A stretch of DNA of 64,000 nucleotides, from contig CAWAWG010000004.1 of NCBI GenBank assembly GCA_963785645.1, positions 620,001 through 684,000 of the forward strand. The letters are read 5' to 3'. Below the pieces are notes generated by a model. The model had not been told where the DNA came from, made no database searches, and was given only the letters and a program-made list of their open reading frames with translations. The number at the start of each line of letters is the position of its first letter. The first letter of the stretch is position 1. The stretch comes from Trebonia sp963785645 (GTDB taxonomy: Bacteria; Actinomycetota; Actinomycetes; Streptosporangiales; Streptosporangiaceae). A program made the translations under genes and the position numbers. Positions 1-8,153 of this stretch are shown piece after piece.

Positions 1-1
1 C

Positions 2-256
2 AGGAAGGCCCGTCGGTTCGCCAAGCGCATGAAAGACGTGCAGTCGACTCTCGGCGCCCACCAGGACGCGGTGATCGCCCAGATGACGGCCCGCGAGATC
101 GGGATACAGGCCCACCTGGCCGGCGAGAACGCCTTCAGCTTCGGCCTGCTGCAGGAGCGCGCTCACTATCAGGCCATCGCGTGCGAGGACGAGGCGCGGC
201 AGGCCTGGCGGCGCGCCCGCCGCCGGAAGTACTGCGGCTGGCTGCCGAAGTCCTAG
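2..256 (+). CDS. CHAD domain protein, C-terminal end (cut by window edge)
   Basis: The frame is open from base 2 and runs to a stop at 254-256, so only about 84 C-terminal residues are present. The pattern LGxHQDAV, then AHLAGENAFSFGLL, then a basic tail ending in WLPKS matches the end of CHAD domains, alpha-helical histidine-rich domains that bind polyphosphate and often follow a CYTH domain. The first internal ATG is at 29, but homology begins before it, so the real start lies upstream of the window. No function beyond the domain can be assigned from this fragment. Confidence 0.72.
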   Translation, partial: RKARRFAKRMKDVQSTLGAHQDAVIAQMTAREIGIQAHLAGENAFSFGLLQERAHYQAIACEDEARQAWRRARRRKYCGWLPKS

Positions 257-302
257 AGCCGGTGCGGCCCTTCCCGGTGGCCGGACGGGGCCATGTTGCG
301 GT

Positions 303-324
303 ATGTCTATCGGGCGATAGACAT
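303..324. promoter_or_regulatory. Perfect 10-bp inverted repeat, candidate operator
   Basis: ATGTCTATCG (303-312) and CGATAGACAT (315-324) are exact reverse complements separated by GG. The repeat lies 22 bp before the nitroreductase ATG, where a dimeric repressor would block transcription. A weak promoter fits around it: TTGCGG at 295-300 and TAGACA at 318-323. No regulator gene sits beside it, so the binding protein is unknown. Confidence 0.6.
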
Positions 325-346
325 CGACGCAGCGAGGAGCCCTCAC

Positions 347-862
347 ATGGAGACTTGGGACGCCATCCGCGCCCGGCGGAACGTGCGCACCTACCTGCCA
401 ACCGAAATTCCCGCCGCCGACCTTGACCGGATCGCCGAGGCCGGGTGGCGGGCGCCGTCGGCGAGCAACCGGCAGCACTGGAACTTCATCATCGTGACCG
501 ACCGGAAGCAGCTTCAGGCGCTGTCGACGGTGTGGCAGGGGGCTAAGCACATCGCGGGCGCCGCGGCCGCCATCGCCCTGATCATCCCGCAGCCCGCGGA
601 CGAGCGCGGCAAGGTGGTCGACCGTTACGACCTCGGCCAGGCCACGTACGCGATGATGCTGGCGGCCACGGACCTCGGCATCGGCAGCGGCCATTCCTCG
701 GTCGGCGATCAGGAGGCCGCCCGCGAGATCCTCGGCGTGCCGGAAGATCACGACGTCGCCTACCTGATCGGCCTCGGCTACCCGGCTGACCGCCCGCTCA
801 GGCCCATTGTCAAGCCCAACCGTCTCCCGTTCGACGAGGTGGTCAGGCGCGGTCACTGGTGA
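347..862 (+). CDS. Nitroreductase family protein
   Basis: A 171-residue FMN-dependent nitroreductase-like flavoprotein, of normal length for the family. The N-terminus has the RARRNVRTY motif and the APSASNRQHWNFIIV segment that contact FMN in this family; the C-terminal half has the LGIGSGHSSVG and IGLGYPADRP segments. The ATG at 347 is chosen because GAGGAG lies 8-13 bases upstream and homology starts at METWDAI; an upstream in-frame start at 293 would read through the palindromic operator. Likely role is NAD(P)H-dependent reduction of a nitro, quinone or related substrate in the cytoplasm. It probably forms a single-gene unit controlled at the 303-324 palindrome. Confidence 0.88.
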   Translation: METWDAIRARRNVRTYLPTEIPAADLDRIAEAGWRAPSASNRQHWNFIIVTDRKQLQALSTVWQGAKHIAGAAAAIALIIPQPADERGKVVDRYDLGQATYAMMLAATDLGIGSGHSSVGDQEAAREILGVPEDHDVAYLIGLGYPADRPLRPIVKPNRLPFDEVVRRGHW

Positions 863-973
863 AGGCGCGGAGTCCCGATAGCGTTATCCGAAATGCGGCA
901 AATGCCACGGGTTGCGCGAACTGGGGACTGACTGGGATTCGGCTGGGGTCTGGCTGGAGCCGGTTCAATAGGA

Positions 974-990
974 CTTAACCATGCCTTAAC
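974..990. promoter_or_regulatory. 11-bp-spaced CTTAAC direct repeat in the 863-1080 gap
   Basis: CTTAAC occurs at 974-979 and again at 985-990, one helical turn apart, in an AT-richer patch upstream of the class V PLP enzyme. A TTGACG hexamer follows at 1006-1011 but has no convincing -10 partner. Heptamer direct repeats with 11-bp periodicity are typical targets of OmpR/SARP-type winged-helix activators; that link is inference only. The rest of the gap holds nothing recognisable. Confidence 0.3.
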
Positions 991-1080
991 TAGCCAATAG
1001 TGTAGTTGACGACATAACGGTCAGTCGGGGGGGTGGCCTAGCTATACGCCCCGCGTTAGGTCGGAAACTGGGGGCTGACA

Positions 1081-2523
1081 ATGGCCGATTTCCTTGCCGC
1101 GTATCCGGAGTACCGGGAAACCTCCAAGCTCGACGTGCTGCGGGCCGCGGAATACTCCTACCTCGATGAATTCGGCCACGTTTACCTCGACTACACGGGA
1201 GCCGGCCTAGCCGCCAGGTCGCAGTCGCTGGCGCACACGGCCCGGATCGGCGCCGGGTGCTTTGGCAACCCGCATTCGGAGAGTCCGACGTCGAGCGCGT
1301 CCACGCGGCTGGTCGATCAGGCCAGGGCGGCCGTTCTCCGGTACTTCAACACGACGGCGGAAGACTACGCCGTCGTCTTCACGCCGAATGCCACCGGCGC
1401 TTGCCGCCTTGTCGGTGAGGCGTACCCGTTCCGGCGCGGTGGCCGCCTCGTGCTGACCGCCGACAATCACAACTCGGTCAACGGACTCAGGGAATTCGCC
1501 CGGGCGCGAGGCGCCCGCGTCGACTACATCCGGATGATCGCGCCCGAGCTGCGGGTGCGCGAGACCGACGTGCTCGCGGCGCTTTCCCGCGGCCGTGGCC
1601 GCCGCCCCGGGCTGTTCGCCTATCCGGCGCAAAGCAACTTCACCGGCGTGCAGCACCCGCTCGACTGGGTGCGCCGCGCCCAGGACGCCGGATATGACGT
1701 CTTGCTTGACGCGGCGGCTTACGTCCCGGCCAACCGGCTCGACCTGTCCGCGGTGCGGCCGGAATTCGTCGCGGTGAGCTGGTACAAGGTGTTCGGGTAT
1801 CCCACCGGAGTGGGTGCCCTGCTTGTCCGGCGCGACGCACTGGCCCGGCTGCGCCGCCCGTGGTTCTCCGGGGGCACGATCCTGGGGGTGAGCGTGCAAG
1901 GCGGCTGGCACCGGATGCTTGAGGACGAGGGCGCGTTCGAGGACGGGACACTGAACTTCCTGTCCATCCCCGACGTGATCACCGGGCTCGACCTGATCGA
2001 CTCCATCAGCATCGATCTCATCCACCGGCGGGTAGCCATGCTGACCGGCTGGCTGCTCGACAACCTGGGCGGGCTGAAGCACGGCAACGGCGCTCCGCTC
2101 GTCCGGCTGTACGGGCCGGCCGACCTGACGCACCGGGGCGGCACCGTATCGCTCAACTTCCTCGACCCGGCCGGGCGGGTGATCGACGAGCGCGCGGTCG
2201 CGCGGGACGCTGCCTCGGCGGGCATCTCGCTGCGCACCGGGTGCTTCTGCAACCCGGGTGCGGGAGAGTGGGCGTTCGGACTGAGCAAGAAGGACGTGCG
2301 CGGCCCGTGGTGGCTCGCGCTCGTGGGCGGCGGGCTGACAGGTGTCGGCACGGTCGACGATTACCTGGACCTGATCGGGCTGGAGTCCGGCGGTGCCGTT
2401 CGGGTATCGCTCGGCATCGTGTCCAACATCTGCGACGTGGAGGCGTTCCTTGACTTCGCCGAGCACCGGTACCGGGACCGGGAGGCCGACCTGGCTGGTC
2501 TAGCGCCCCGGCTGCATTGCTGA
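1081..2523 (+). CDS. Class V aminotransferase-fold PLP enzyme (cysteine desulfurase / MoCo sulfurase-like)
   Basis: A 480-residue fold-type I PLP enzyme. The Schiff-base lysine lies in VSWYKVFGYPTGVGALL, the classic class V block, and RTGCFCNPGAGEW near the C-terminus resembles the cysteine-bearing loop of molybdenum-cofactor sulfurase N-terminal domains. The opening YLDEFGHVYLDYTGAGLA also fits that subfamily. There is no MOSC domain, so it resembles a stand-alone sulfurase/desulfurase module. The start ATG at 1081 follows a GGGGGCTGACA leader. Its stop overlaps the end of the convergent ABC transporter gene by 24 bp. Substrate is not determinable; cysteine is the family default. Confidence 0.85.
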   Translation: MADFLAAYPEYRETSKLDVLRAAEYSYLDEFGHVYLDYTGAGLAARSQSLAHTARIGAGCFGNPHSESPTSSASTRLVDQARAAVLRYFNTTAEDYAVVFTPNATGACRLVGEAYPFRRGGRLVLTADNHNSVNGLREFARARGARVDYIRMIAPELRVRETDVLAALSRGRGRRPGLFAYPAQSNFTGVQHPLDWVRRAQDAGYDVLLDAAAYVPANRLDLSAVRPEFVAVSWYKVFGYPTGVGALLVRRDALARLRRPWFSGGTILGVSVQGGWHRMLEDEGAFEDGTLNFLSIPDVITGLDLIDSISIDLIHRRVAMLTGWLLDNLGGLKHGNGAPLVRLYGPADLTHRGGTVSLNFLDPAGRVIDERAVARDAASAGISLRTGCFCNPGAGEWAFGLSKKDVRGPWWLALVGGGLTGVGTVDDYLDLIGLESGGAVRVSLGIVSNICDVEAFLDFAEHRYRDREADLAGLAPRLHC

Positions 2524-4209
2524 GGACTGCCCGGGAGACGTCGGACGCGATGCCACGGAACGGGTGCTCGGGGACGACGCTCCCGGACCATGGCGCCCGG
2601 CACTGGTCTTGCGCTGGACGATGACGACCGTGGCGGCGAGGAACGCGGCCGTGAAACCGGCCAGGATCATCCAGTCAACGCCGACCGGCCGGTCAAATGT
2701 CGTCCCGTAGGAGGCGAGGAGCGGCGCTCCGAGCGATGAGCGCCCGTTCGCCCACAGCGCGGCGACGCCCAGGCTGTTCCCGAGCGCCTCGAACGCCCAC
2801 CGGTTGGTCATCGCGTAGCTGATCCACCGGCCGACCGCGGCCATCGTCGGAACGGGGAGGATGGCGCCGACGAAAAGCACCTGTGGAAAGCAGGCCATCG
2901 GCAGCGCCACCGTGGCCTGGGACGGCTCCGACACCGCCGCCGAGATCAGCAGCCCGAGCCCGAGCGCCGCCGCCGAGGACAGCAGGAGGGTAAGGAACGT
3001 CGCTCCGTAGTCGCCCGTGCCCGGCAGGCGCCCGAGTGCGCGGAGCACCACGAGGAACAGCAGGTCGACGAGCGTGAGCAGCGGAAGCAGCACGGCCACC
3101 TTCGCGAGGACATACGCCGTGGCGCCCACGCCGGCGAACCGTTCGCGCCGGAGCACGCCGTACTCCCCGCAGATCTGCAGCAGCCCGTAGGTGAGGCCGA
3201 AGAAGAAGCCGCCGAACGCAACCCAGAACAAGATCTGCACGGTCGCTTCCGGGCTTGGATCCGCCGGATCGAACGGGCCTGGCCGGAACAGGACCAGGAA
3301 CATGAGGAGCACCATGACCGGAGCGCCGGCCAGGATCGCGAGGGTGAGCTTGGCCCGGGTGAGAATGTCGGCGTTGCGCCGGGTGAGCAGGAGCCACTGC
3401 CTGAACGGGCGGCGGACTGGTGCATCCTGGCCGGCTCCGGGATCATCCGTACCGGCTGTAGCGGAGGAGTCTTCGTCTTCGTCTTCGTCTTCGTCTTCGC
3501 GCGACCTGGCGGCCAGGGAGGGGCCGTCCGGGCGCTCAAGCACTTCGTATATCTCGTCAAGCGTGCCGGTGCCGAAGTAATCGCGGGCCGCGGCCGGCGG
3601 ACCGAAGAACGCGAGGCGTCCCCCCGGTGCGAGCACCGCCACCTTGTCGCACTGTTCGGCGTCCGAGGGGGTATGCGTGGTCAGGACCACGGTAGTGCCG
3701 GCTCGGGTGAGCGCGCGGAGCGTCCGCATCAGCTCCGCGCCGCGCGCCGGATCCAGGCCGGAGGTCGGCTCGTCGAGGAAGAACAGCGTCGGCTCGGCGA
3801 GCAGCTCGGATGCGATCGAGGCCCGTTTGCGCTCGCCGCCGGACAGCTCGCCAACGGGGATGAGCGAACGGTCGGTAAGCTCCAGCGTGCGTAGCACCAC
3901 GTCGACCGCATCACCGGGTACTCCGCGAAGAGCCGCGGCGTAGCGGAGCGTGCGGGCAAGTGGCAGGGCGAGGTGAATGATGTCGTCCTGCGGGACATAG
4001 CCGACATTCTTCGAGCTCAGGATTACCGTCCCGGCGGCGGGCGAACGCAAGCCGCAAATCGTATCGAGCAGCGTGGTCTTACCGGACCCGCTGGCGCCGA
4101 TGATCGCGACCAAATTCCCGGAATCGATGGTTAGTGAAACGTCCCGCAGCGTGAAAGTCCCGGACCTGGCTCGCTGCGTCAGCGCGCGCACTTCGATCGC
4201 CGATGGCAC
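2500..4209 (-). CDS. ABCG-like half transporter: ATPase fused to ABC-2 permease
   Basis: A 569-residue single-chain exporter. The N-terminal nucleotide-binding domain shows Walker A GASGSGKTT (about residue 37), signature LSGGERKR, Walker B TLFFLDEPTSGLD and the H-loop TTHTPSD. A charged linker follows, then an ABC-2 permease domain with about six hydrophobic spans. This order (ATPase first) is the ABCG/white arrangement, usually acting as a dimer for drug or lipid export. The linker contains a run of alternating Glu/Asp encoded by five perfect GTCTTC units at 3469-3498, a slippage-prone microsatellite. The start is GTG at 4209, with no clear Shine-Dalgarno. The gene is convergent with the PLP enzyme. 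Confidence 0.9.
   Translation of the reverse strand: MPSAIEVRALTQRARSGTFTLRDVSLTIDSGNLVAIIGASGSGKTTLLDTICGLRSPAAGTVILSSKNVGYVPQDDIIHLALPLARTLRYAAALRGVPGDAVDVVLRTLELTDRSLIPVGELSGGERKRASIASELLAEPTLFFLDEPTSGLDPARGAELMRTLRALTRAGTTVVLTTHTPSDAEQCDKVAVLAPGGRLAFFGPPAAARDYFGTGTLDEIYEVLERPDGPSLAARSREDEDEDEDEDSSATAGTDDPGAGQDAPVRRPFRQWLLLTRRNADILTRAKLTLAILAGAPVMVLLMFLVLFRPGPFDPADPSPEATVQILFWVAFGGFFFGLTYGLLQICGEYGVLRRERFAGVGATAYVLAKVAVLLPLLTLVDLLFLVVLRALGRLPGTGDYGATFLTLLLSSAAALGLGLLISAAVSEPSQATVALPMACFPQVLFVGAILPVPTMAAVGRWISYAMTNRWAFEALGNSLGVAALWANGRSSLGAPLLASYGTTFDRPVGVDWMILAGFTAAFLAATVVIVQRKTSAGRHGPGASSPSTRSVASRPTSPGQSSAMQPGR
3469..3498 (-). repeat. Hexanucleotide microsatellite (GTCTTC)x5 inside the ABC transporter
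   Basis: Five perfect GTCTTC copies on the plus strand encode an alternating Glu-Asp tract in the linker between the ATPase and permease domains. Unit number changes keep the frame, so length variation would alter only linker charge and length. Confidence 0.85.
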
Positions 4210-4304
4210 GGCAACTATTCTGCCTTAAATAACCAAAAATCGTCCTGTCGCCCGAGCCTTAGGTTTGTACCTCAAAAATTGGTACACGCCGCCAGGCGGT
4301 ACGC

Positions 4305-5483
4305 CTAGGGGTCGTAGCTGTATATCCAGCCATTCGCGACCAGCGGGTCGGCCTGTGCGAAGGCTCGATCTCTTTCCCGCTGCTGCGGGCCGTCCGGTAG
4401 GTGGTTGATGTGCGAACGGCCGTGGCTGAGTTCCTGGAGCCGGGTCGTCCGGGGGATGCGGAGCGCTTCGTACCGTTTGAACGCGGCGGCCGGATCGTCC
4501 AGGCCGTCGGCCAGGCACCGGGCCAGCACCGCGGCGTCCTCGATGGCCTGGGCCGCGCCCTGTCCGAAGAACGGAAACATCGGGTGGGCGGCATCGCCGA
4601 GCAGGGTTACCGTTCCCTGAGACCACCGCGGCAGCGGCGCCCGGTCAAGCAGAGCCCAGCGGCCGGGCGTTCCCGCGGCGCGGATGAGGTCCACCACGCG
4701 CTGGTCCCATTCGGTGAACTCGGCGAGGAACTCCGCCACGGTCGCGGTCGCCGTCCAGGACTCGACCGTATAACCGCCCGCGGGAGCGAAGGCGACAAGG
4801 TTGACGAACTCGCCTGCGGAAACCGGGTAGTGCACGAGGTGATGTCCCGGTCCGAGCCACAGTGTCTGGGTCGGCTGGCGGGCGAACCCCGGTGCCTGGT
4901 CCGCCGGCACGAGTGCCCGGAAGGCGGAGAGTCCCGAGTATGCGGCGGGAGCGGTCCCGAAGAGCGCGCTCCGAACGGTGGAGTGGACACCGTCGGCCCC
5001 GATCACGACATCCGCCGCGACCGTCCGCCCGTCCGCGAAGCGGAGCCGAAGAGCCCCGCCGGCCGAGTCGATGCCGACGCACTTACGACCAAGAGCGATG
5101 TGCTCCGGCGGGACCCGTGACTCGATGACGCCGAGGAGATCGGCCCGGTGCGCCGTGTATGTGTGCTCACCGTAGAGCCGCTCGCAGGCCGCGGCGAGGT
5201 TCTCGGAGGACAGCACGGTACCGTCCTGCCAGCGGCGGAATTCCCACCCGGTGTCGAGCCGCACGGCCCGCTTGCGAAACTCCTCAAGGGCACCGAGCCG
5301 GCGGAGCTGGCGAACCGCGTTCGGTGCGACCACCAGTCCGGCGCCGACCTCGGTCAGGTGCCGTGCTTGTTCGTACACCGTGCTGGAAAGCCCCTCGCGG
5401 TGCAGGAACGCCGCGGCCGCCAGGCCGCCGATGCCGCCGCCGAGCACGACGATCCTCAGCGGTGCTTTCGTGCCCGCGGCCAT
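4305..5483 (-). CDS. FAD-dependent aromatic monooxygenase (salicylate / 3-hydroxybenzoate hydroxylase-like)
   Basis: A 392-residue group A flavoprotein monooxygenase. The three family signatures are present: the Rossmann GGGIGGLAAA near the N-terminus, the NAD(P)H/FAD motif VIGADGVHSTVR near residue 165, and the FAD-ribityl motif LLGDAAHPMFPFFGQGAAQAIED near residue 285. The ATG at 5483 is preferred over 5510 because a strong GGGAGG lies 8 bases upstream of it. It should hydroxylate a phenolic ring or similar substrate using NAD(P)H and O2. No ring-cleavage genes are adjacent, so a tailoring or detoxification role is as likely as catabolism. Confidence 0.88.
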   Translation of the reverse strand: MAAGTKAPLRIVVLGGGIGGLAAAAFLHREGLSSTVYEQARHLTEVGAGLVVAPNAVRQLRRLGALEEFRKRAVRLDTGWEFRRWQDGTVLSSENLAAACERLYGEHTYTAHRADLLGVIESRVPPEHIALGRKCVGIDSAGGALRLRFADGRTVAADVVIGADGVHSTVRSALFGTAPAAYSGLSAFRALVPADQAPGFARQPTQTLWLGPGHHLVHYPVSAGEFVNLVAFAPAGGYTVESWTATATVAEFLAEFTEWDQRVVDLIRAAGTPGRWALLDRAPLPRWSQGTVTLLGDAAHPMFPFFGQGAAQAIEDAAVLARCLADGLDDPAAAFKRYEALRIPRTTRLQELSHGRSHINHLPDGPQQRERDRAFAQADPLVANGWIYSYDP

Positions 5484-5803
5484 CGCCAAGCCCTCCCTCG
5501 ATCCCGGCATTCCGTGCGAATCAAGGTTCCCAGGATGCTACAACGCGGACCGCTTCGCCAGCCCGCGCGCCGCCATCCAGCGTCGATCACGGGCTCGCCC
5601 AGGCCCCGACCTCGGGCGAAATCGTCAAATGCGCACTTCGGGATAGCGACACGCTGATGTCCTCATTGCCTCACCGGAGCGCAGGATGTAAGACCTATAA
5701 CAACTGCCAGCCATGAACCGGGATCATCGCCTGACCGTTTTTCCGCATAGCGGCACTTTCACGACACACCCGGGACCCGGTGAAGAATGAAGGTGAAATC
5801 ACG

Positions 5804-7015
5804 ATGCTATTCGCAGCGGGCTTGGCAGACGTACAAGCGGACCTGGACAGCCTCCGCACGCGACTGGACACAATGGTCGCGGCGGTCGGCGGTACGCGGC
5901 TGGTCATTCCGGTGCCGCGGGCACCAGGGGAAGGCGAAGGAGAGCCGCTGCTGCTGACCGACGGCAGCCAGGGGGGACTCACCGGGCACGAGGCGTCTGC
6001 CGCCTGCACAGCCGACGCGATCGCGCAGGGGCTCGAACTACCGGTTCTGGCCCGCCGAAGGTTCCGCGCTGACTCCGGATCCGTGCTCGCAGATGTCGGG
6101 CGCAGGCCGCAAACGGGCGGACTGGCTGCCCGTCATCCAGCGGCGAAGGTATCGGTGCTCTGGCGGGCCGACCTGGCCGATGAGCTCGCCTGGTGCTACG
6201 AGTACGAGAGCGGCGCCTGGGGCTACGCCGGGCTGCGCTGGCTGCTCGTCGGTCCCGGTGGTGCGGTTCGCATCCCAGGTCAGCGGTCGGCGTCCGCGGT
6301 CCGCGTCGGTGCGCGCGACGTAACGCGCATGCACGCGGCTATCGGTCGGGCGGTCGAGTCGGCCAGGCAGTCCGGCCCAGCCCAGTCCGGCCCGGTGCCG
6401 CCGGGTATCGGACAGGCGCGTCTTGCGCTGGTCAGGGAACTGAGCACGCACGCTGACCGCATCCTGCACGGGCGGTGCGGCGCCCGGGTCAACCGGGAAC
6501 TTCTGGCCGCTACCGCGCAGGCCGCGCTCCTGGCCGGGGGCCTGACTTACGCCTGCTGGCCATCGGCAGCGCTCGCACAGGCATACCTTATTCAGGCCCT
6601 GGCGCTGGCTCAAGCCTGCGGCGACAGGCAGCTGGGCGCGGCTGCCCTCTGCGCGATGAGCGGGCAGGCGTCCTTCAACGGCCATCTGGACGAGGCCAGG
6701 GATCTGGTGAGCACCGCGCTCCGCGGCGCTGGCGATGTAGCCGCCCCCCAGTTCTCCGCGCACCTTCGGCTGCTAACAGCTCGGGACTACATCCACCGCA
6801 AGCAGCTGACCTCCTGCATCCGCGCGCTGAAGGATGCCGTGACCGAGTTCGACCGGGCCGTGCCGGGCGGCAAGCCCGGCTGGACCCTGTGGTTTACGGA
6901 GGCCGATCCGGTGCTCTTCGCTCTCGTCCTGGCCGATGCCTACCTGGCGGCCGGACTTCCCGGTCCCGCGCACGAGACCCAGTCGGTCGCGCGGCAACTG
7001 GCCAACCGTGCCTAG
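5804..7015 (+). CDS. Unrecognised protein with helical (TPR-like) C-terminal half
   Basis: About 403 residues with no motif I can name. The N-terminal third is low complexity; residues from about 200 onward form Ala/Leu-rich helix pairs (for example LAQAYLIQALALAQACGDRQLGA and LGxAALCAM segments) like the TPR-like C-terminus of actinobacterial XRE-type regulators, but no helix-turn-helix is visible. The middle has an aromatic segment (ELAWCYEYES, GYAGLRWLLVG). The ATG at 5804 has AAGGTG at suitable spacing; the in-frame GTG at 5780 lacks one. It could be a truncated regulator or partner protein. The 320 bp upstream contain no other gene. Confidence 0.6.
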   Translation: MLFAAGLADVQADLDSLRTRLDTMVAAVGGTRLVIPVPRAPGEGEGEPLLLTDGSQGGLTGHEASAACTADAIAQGLELPVLARRRFRADSGSVLADVGRRPQTGGLAARHPAAKVSVLWRADLADELAWCYEYESGAWGYAGLRWLLVGPGGAVRIPGQRSASAVRVGARDVTRMHAAIGRAVESARQSGPAQSGPVPPGIGQARLALVRELSTHADRILHGRCGARVNRELLAATAQAALLAGGLTYACWPSAALAQAYLIQALALAQACGDRQLGAAALCAMSGQASFNGHLDEARDLVSTALRGAGDVAAPQFSAHLRLLTARDYIHRKQLTSCIRALKDAVTEFDRAVPGGKPGWTLWFTEADPVLFALVLADAYLAAGLPGPAHETQSVARQLANRA

Positions 7016-7234
7016 CCACCCGGCTCGGGCGCGGGCTCTCTCGTTGCCGGTGCTTCATCCCGGCATTGACGCGGTTGCCGGGCCGTCGATGAGATCTACG
7101 TCTCATTCGCGGTCCGGCCCAGATCCGCCAGTGACCTGCGAAGTCCTTGGCCGGCGGGCGAACGCGCACGACCGTCAGGGCTGACAGGGAACCAGGCCCG
7201 GCGGAGCGGTTACCGGCATTGTCGTTATATTGGC

Positions 7235-8044
7235 GTGATGTGGATGTTATCGTTCCGAGATGTGCCTCGGAAATCGCGCCGCCTCCTGGCGCTTGCTCCC
7301 ATGTCTTCGGTAGAACCCGCCGTTCAGCCCCGCGCCGCTGGCCAACGGGACAGACGCGGACCGAGCACGCTGGTGCTGGTCCTGATCGTCTCCGTGGTCG
7401 TGGTGGATCAGGTGGCCAAGTGGTGGGCCTGGCGACATTTCCCGTGGACCAAGATCAACTCCGGTGGCGACATCCTCGTCGGGCATAGGATCGGATCTTG
7501 GTATGCCGGGCCGGTCACCGGTGCGCTTCTCGACCTGCTGGATGTGGGACTGCTGAGCGTCGCGGTATCGGTACTCGCCCGCTGCCGGGCGACTGCCGCC
7601 GTCACCGTTTCCGGTGCCCTGATGATCGGCGGATGGGGCAGCAACCTCCTGGACCGGCTGGGAATCCATTACTGGACCGCCCCGGGCAGCGTGCGGGGCG
7701 TGGTCGATTTCATCCACCTCGGCGGGCACTATTACAACGTCGCGGACCTCTTCATCATCAGCTGCACACCACTGTTCCTGCTGGCGGCCGGCTATCAGGG
7801 GCTGCGGGCCGCGAGACGGCTGGCCCCGGTGGCCCGGGCGGGGGCAAGGAGCGCACCGCCGTCCGCGCCCGGCCCAGCGCGGGCACGGGTCCGGGTCTGG
7901 TCCCGGGTACGCATCCCGGCGCTGGCGGGCGCGGGTCTGATCTTGGTCGTCGCGCTCGGCGCGGCGAACTACGGCGGCGTGAACGCCGCTTCCAGCACGT
8001 CAGCACGCAAGGCGGCCGGTATGCACCTGCGATGGCGGCCGTAG
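7235..8044 (+). CDS. Divergent signal peptidase II (LspA)-family membrane protein
   Basis: About 269 residues, longer than LspA (about 160-200). It keeps the family core: VVVDQVAKWWAW in the first membrane helix, GGWGSNLLDRLG with the first catalytic Asp, VVDFIHLGG, and YYNVADLFI with the second catalytic Asp. The NxGxAF-type motif expected after helix 1 is not recognisable (here KINSGGDILVGHRI). A basic linker and a fifth hydrophobic span (LAGAGLILVVALGAANYGG) form a C-terminal extension. LspA enzymes cleave prolipoprotein signal peptides; this looks like a paralogue whose substrate may differ. The start is uncertain: GTG 7235 or ATG 7238, neither with a good Shine-Dalgarno, or an ATG at 7301. 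Confidence 0.78.
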   Translation: MMWMLSFRDVPRKSRRLLALAPMSSVEPAVQPRAAGQRDRRGPSTLVLVLIVSVVVVDQVAKWWAWRHFPWTKINSGGDILVGHRIGSWYAGPVTGALLDLLDVGLLSVAVSVLARCRATAAVTVSGALMIGGWGSNLLDRLGIHYWTAPGSVRGVVDFIHLGGHYYNVADLFIISCTPLFLLAAGYQGLRAARRLAPVARAGARSAPPSAPGPARARVRVWSRVRIPALAGAGLILVVALGAANYGGVNAASSTSARKAAGMHLRWRP

Positions 8045-8052
8045 CGCCGAAA

Positions 8053-8094
8053 CAGCGGCGGCTGACCTCCGCCATCAGAGGTCAGCCGCCGCTG
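8053..8094. terminator. Bidirectional stem-loop terminator
   Basis: A perfect 17-bp stem, CAGCGGCGGCTGACCTC (8053-8069) with GAGGTCAGCCGCCGCTG (8078-8094), and an 8-nt loop lie between the convergent LspA-like gene and the beta-helix protein gene. The stem is strong enough to act for both transcripts. Confidence 0.88.
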
Positions 8095-8153
8095 CCGTTT
8101 GTTCCGGCCTGATCCGTTCCGGCCCGGTTGCCGGCGGACCTATCGGGTTGTGA

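Noticed and set aside
1207..2466. Long antisense frame of 419 codons opposite the PLP enzyme
   Set aside because: Shadow of a GC-rich gene; the sense frame has clear catalytic motifs and the antisense one none.
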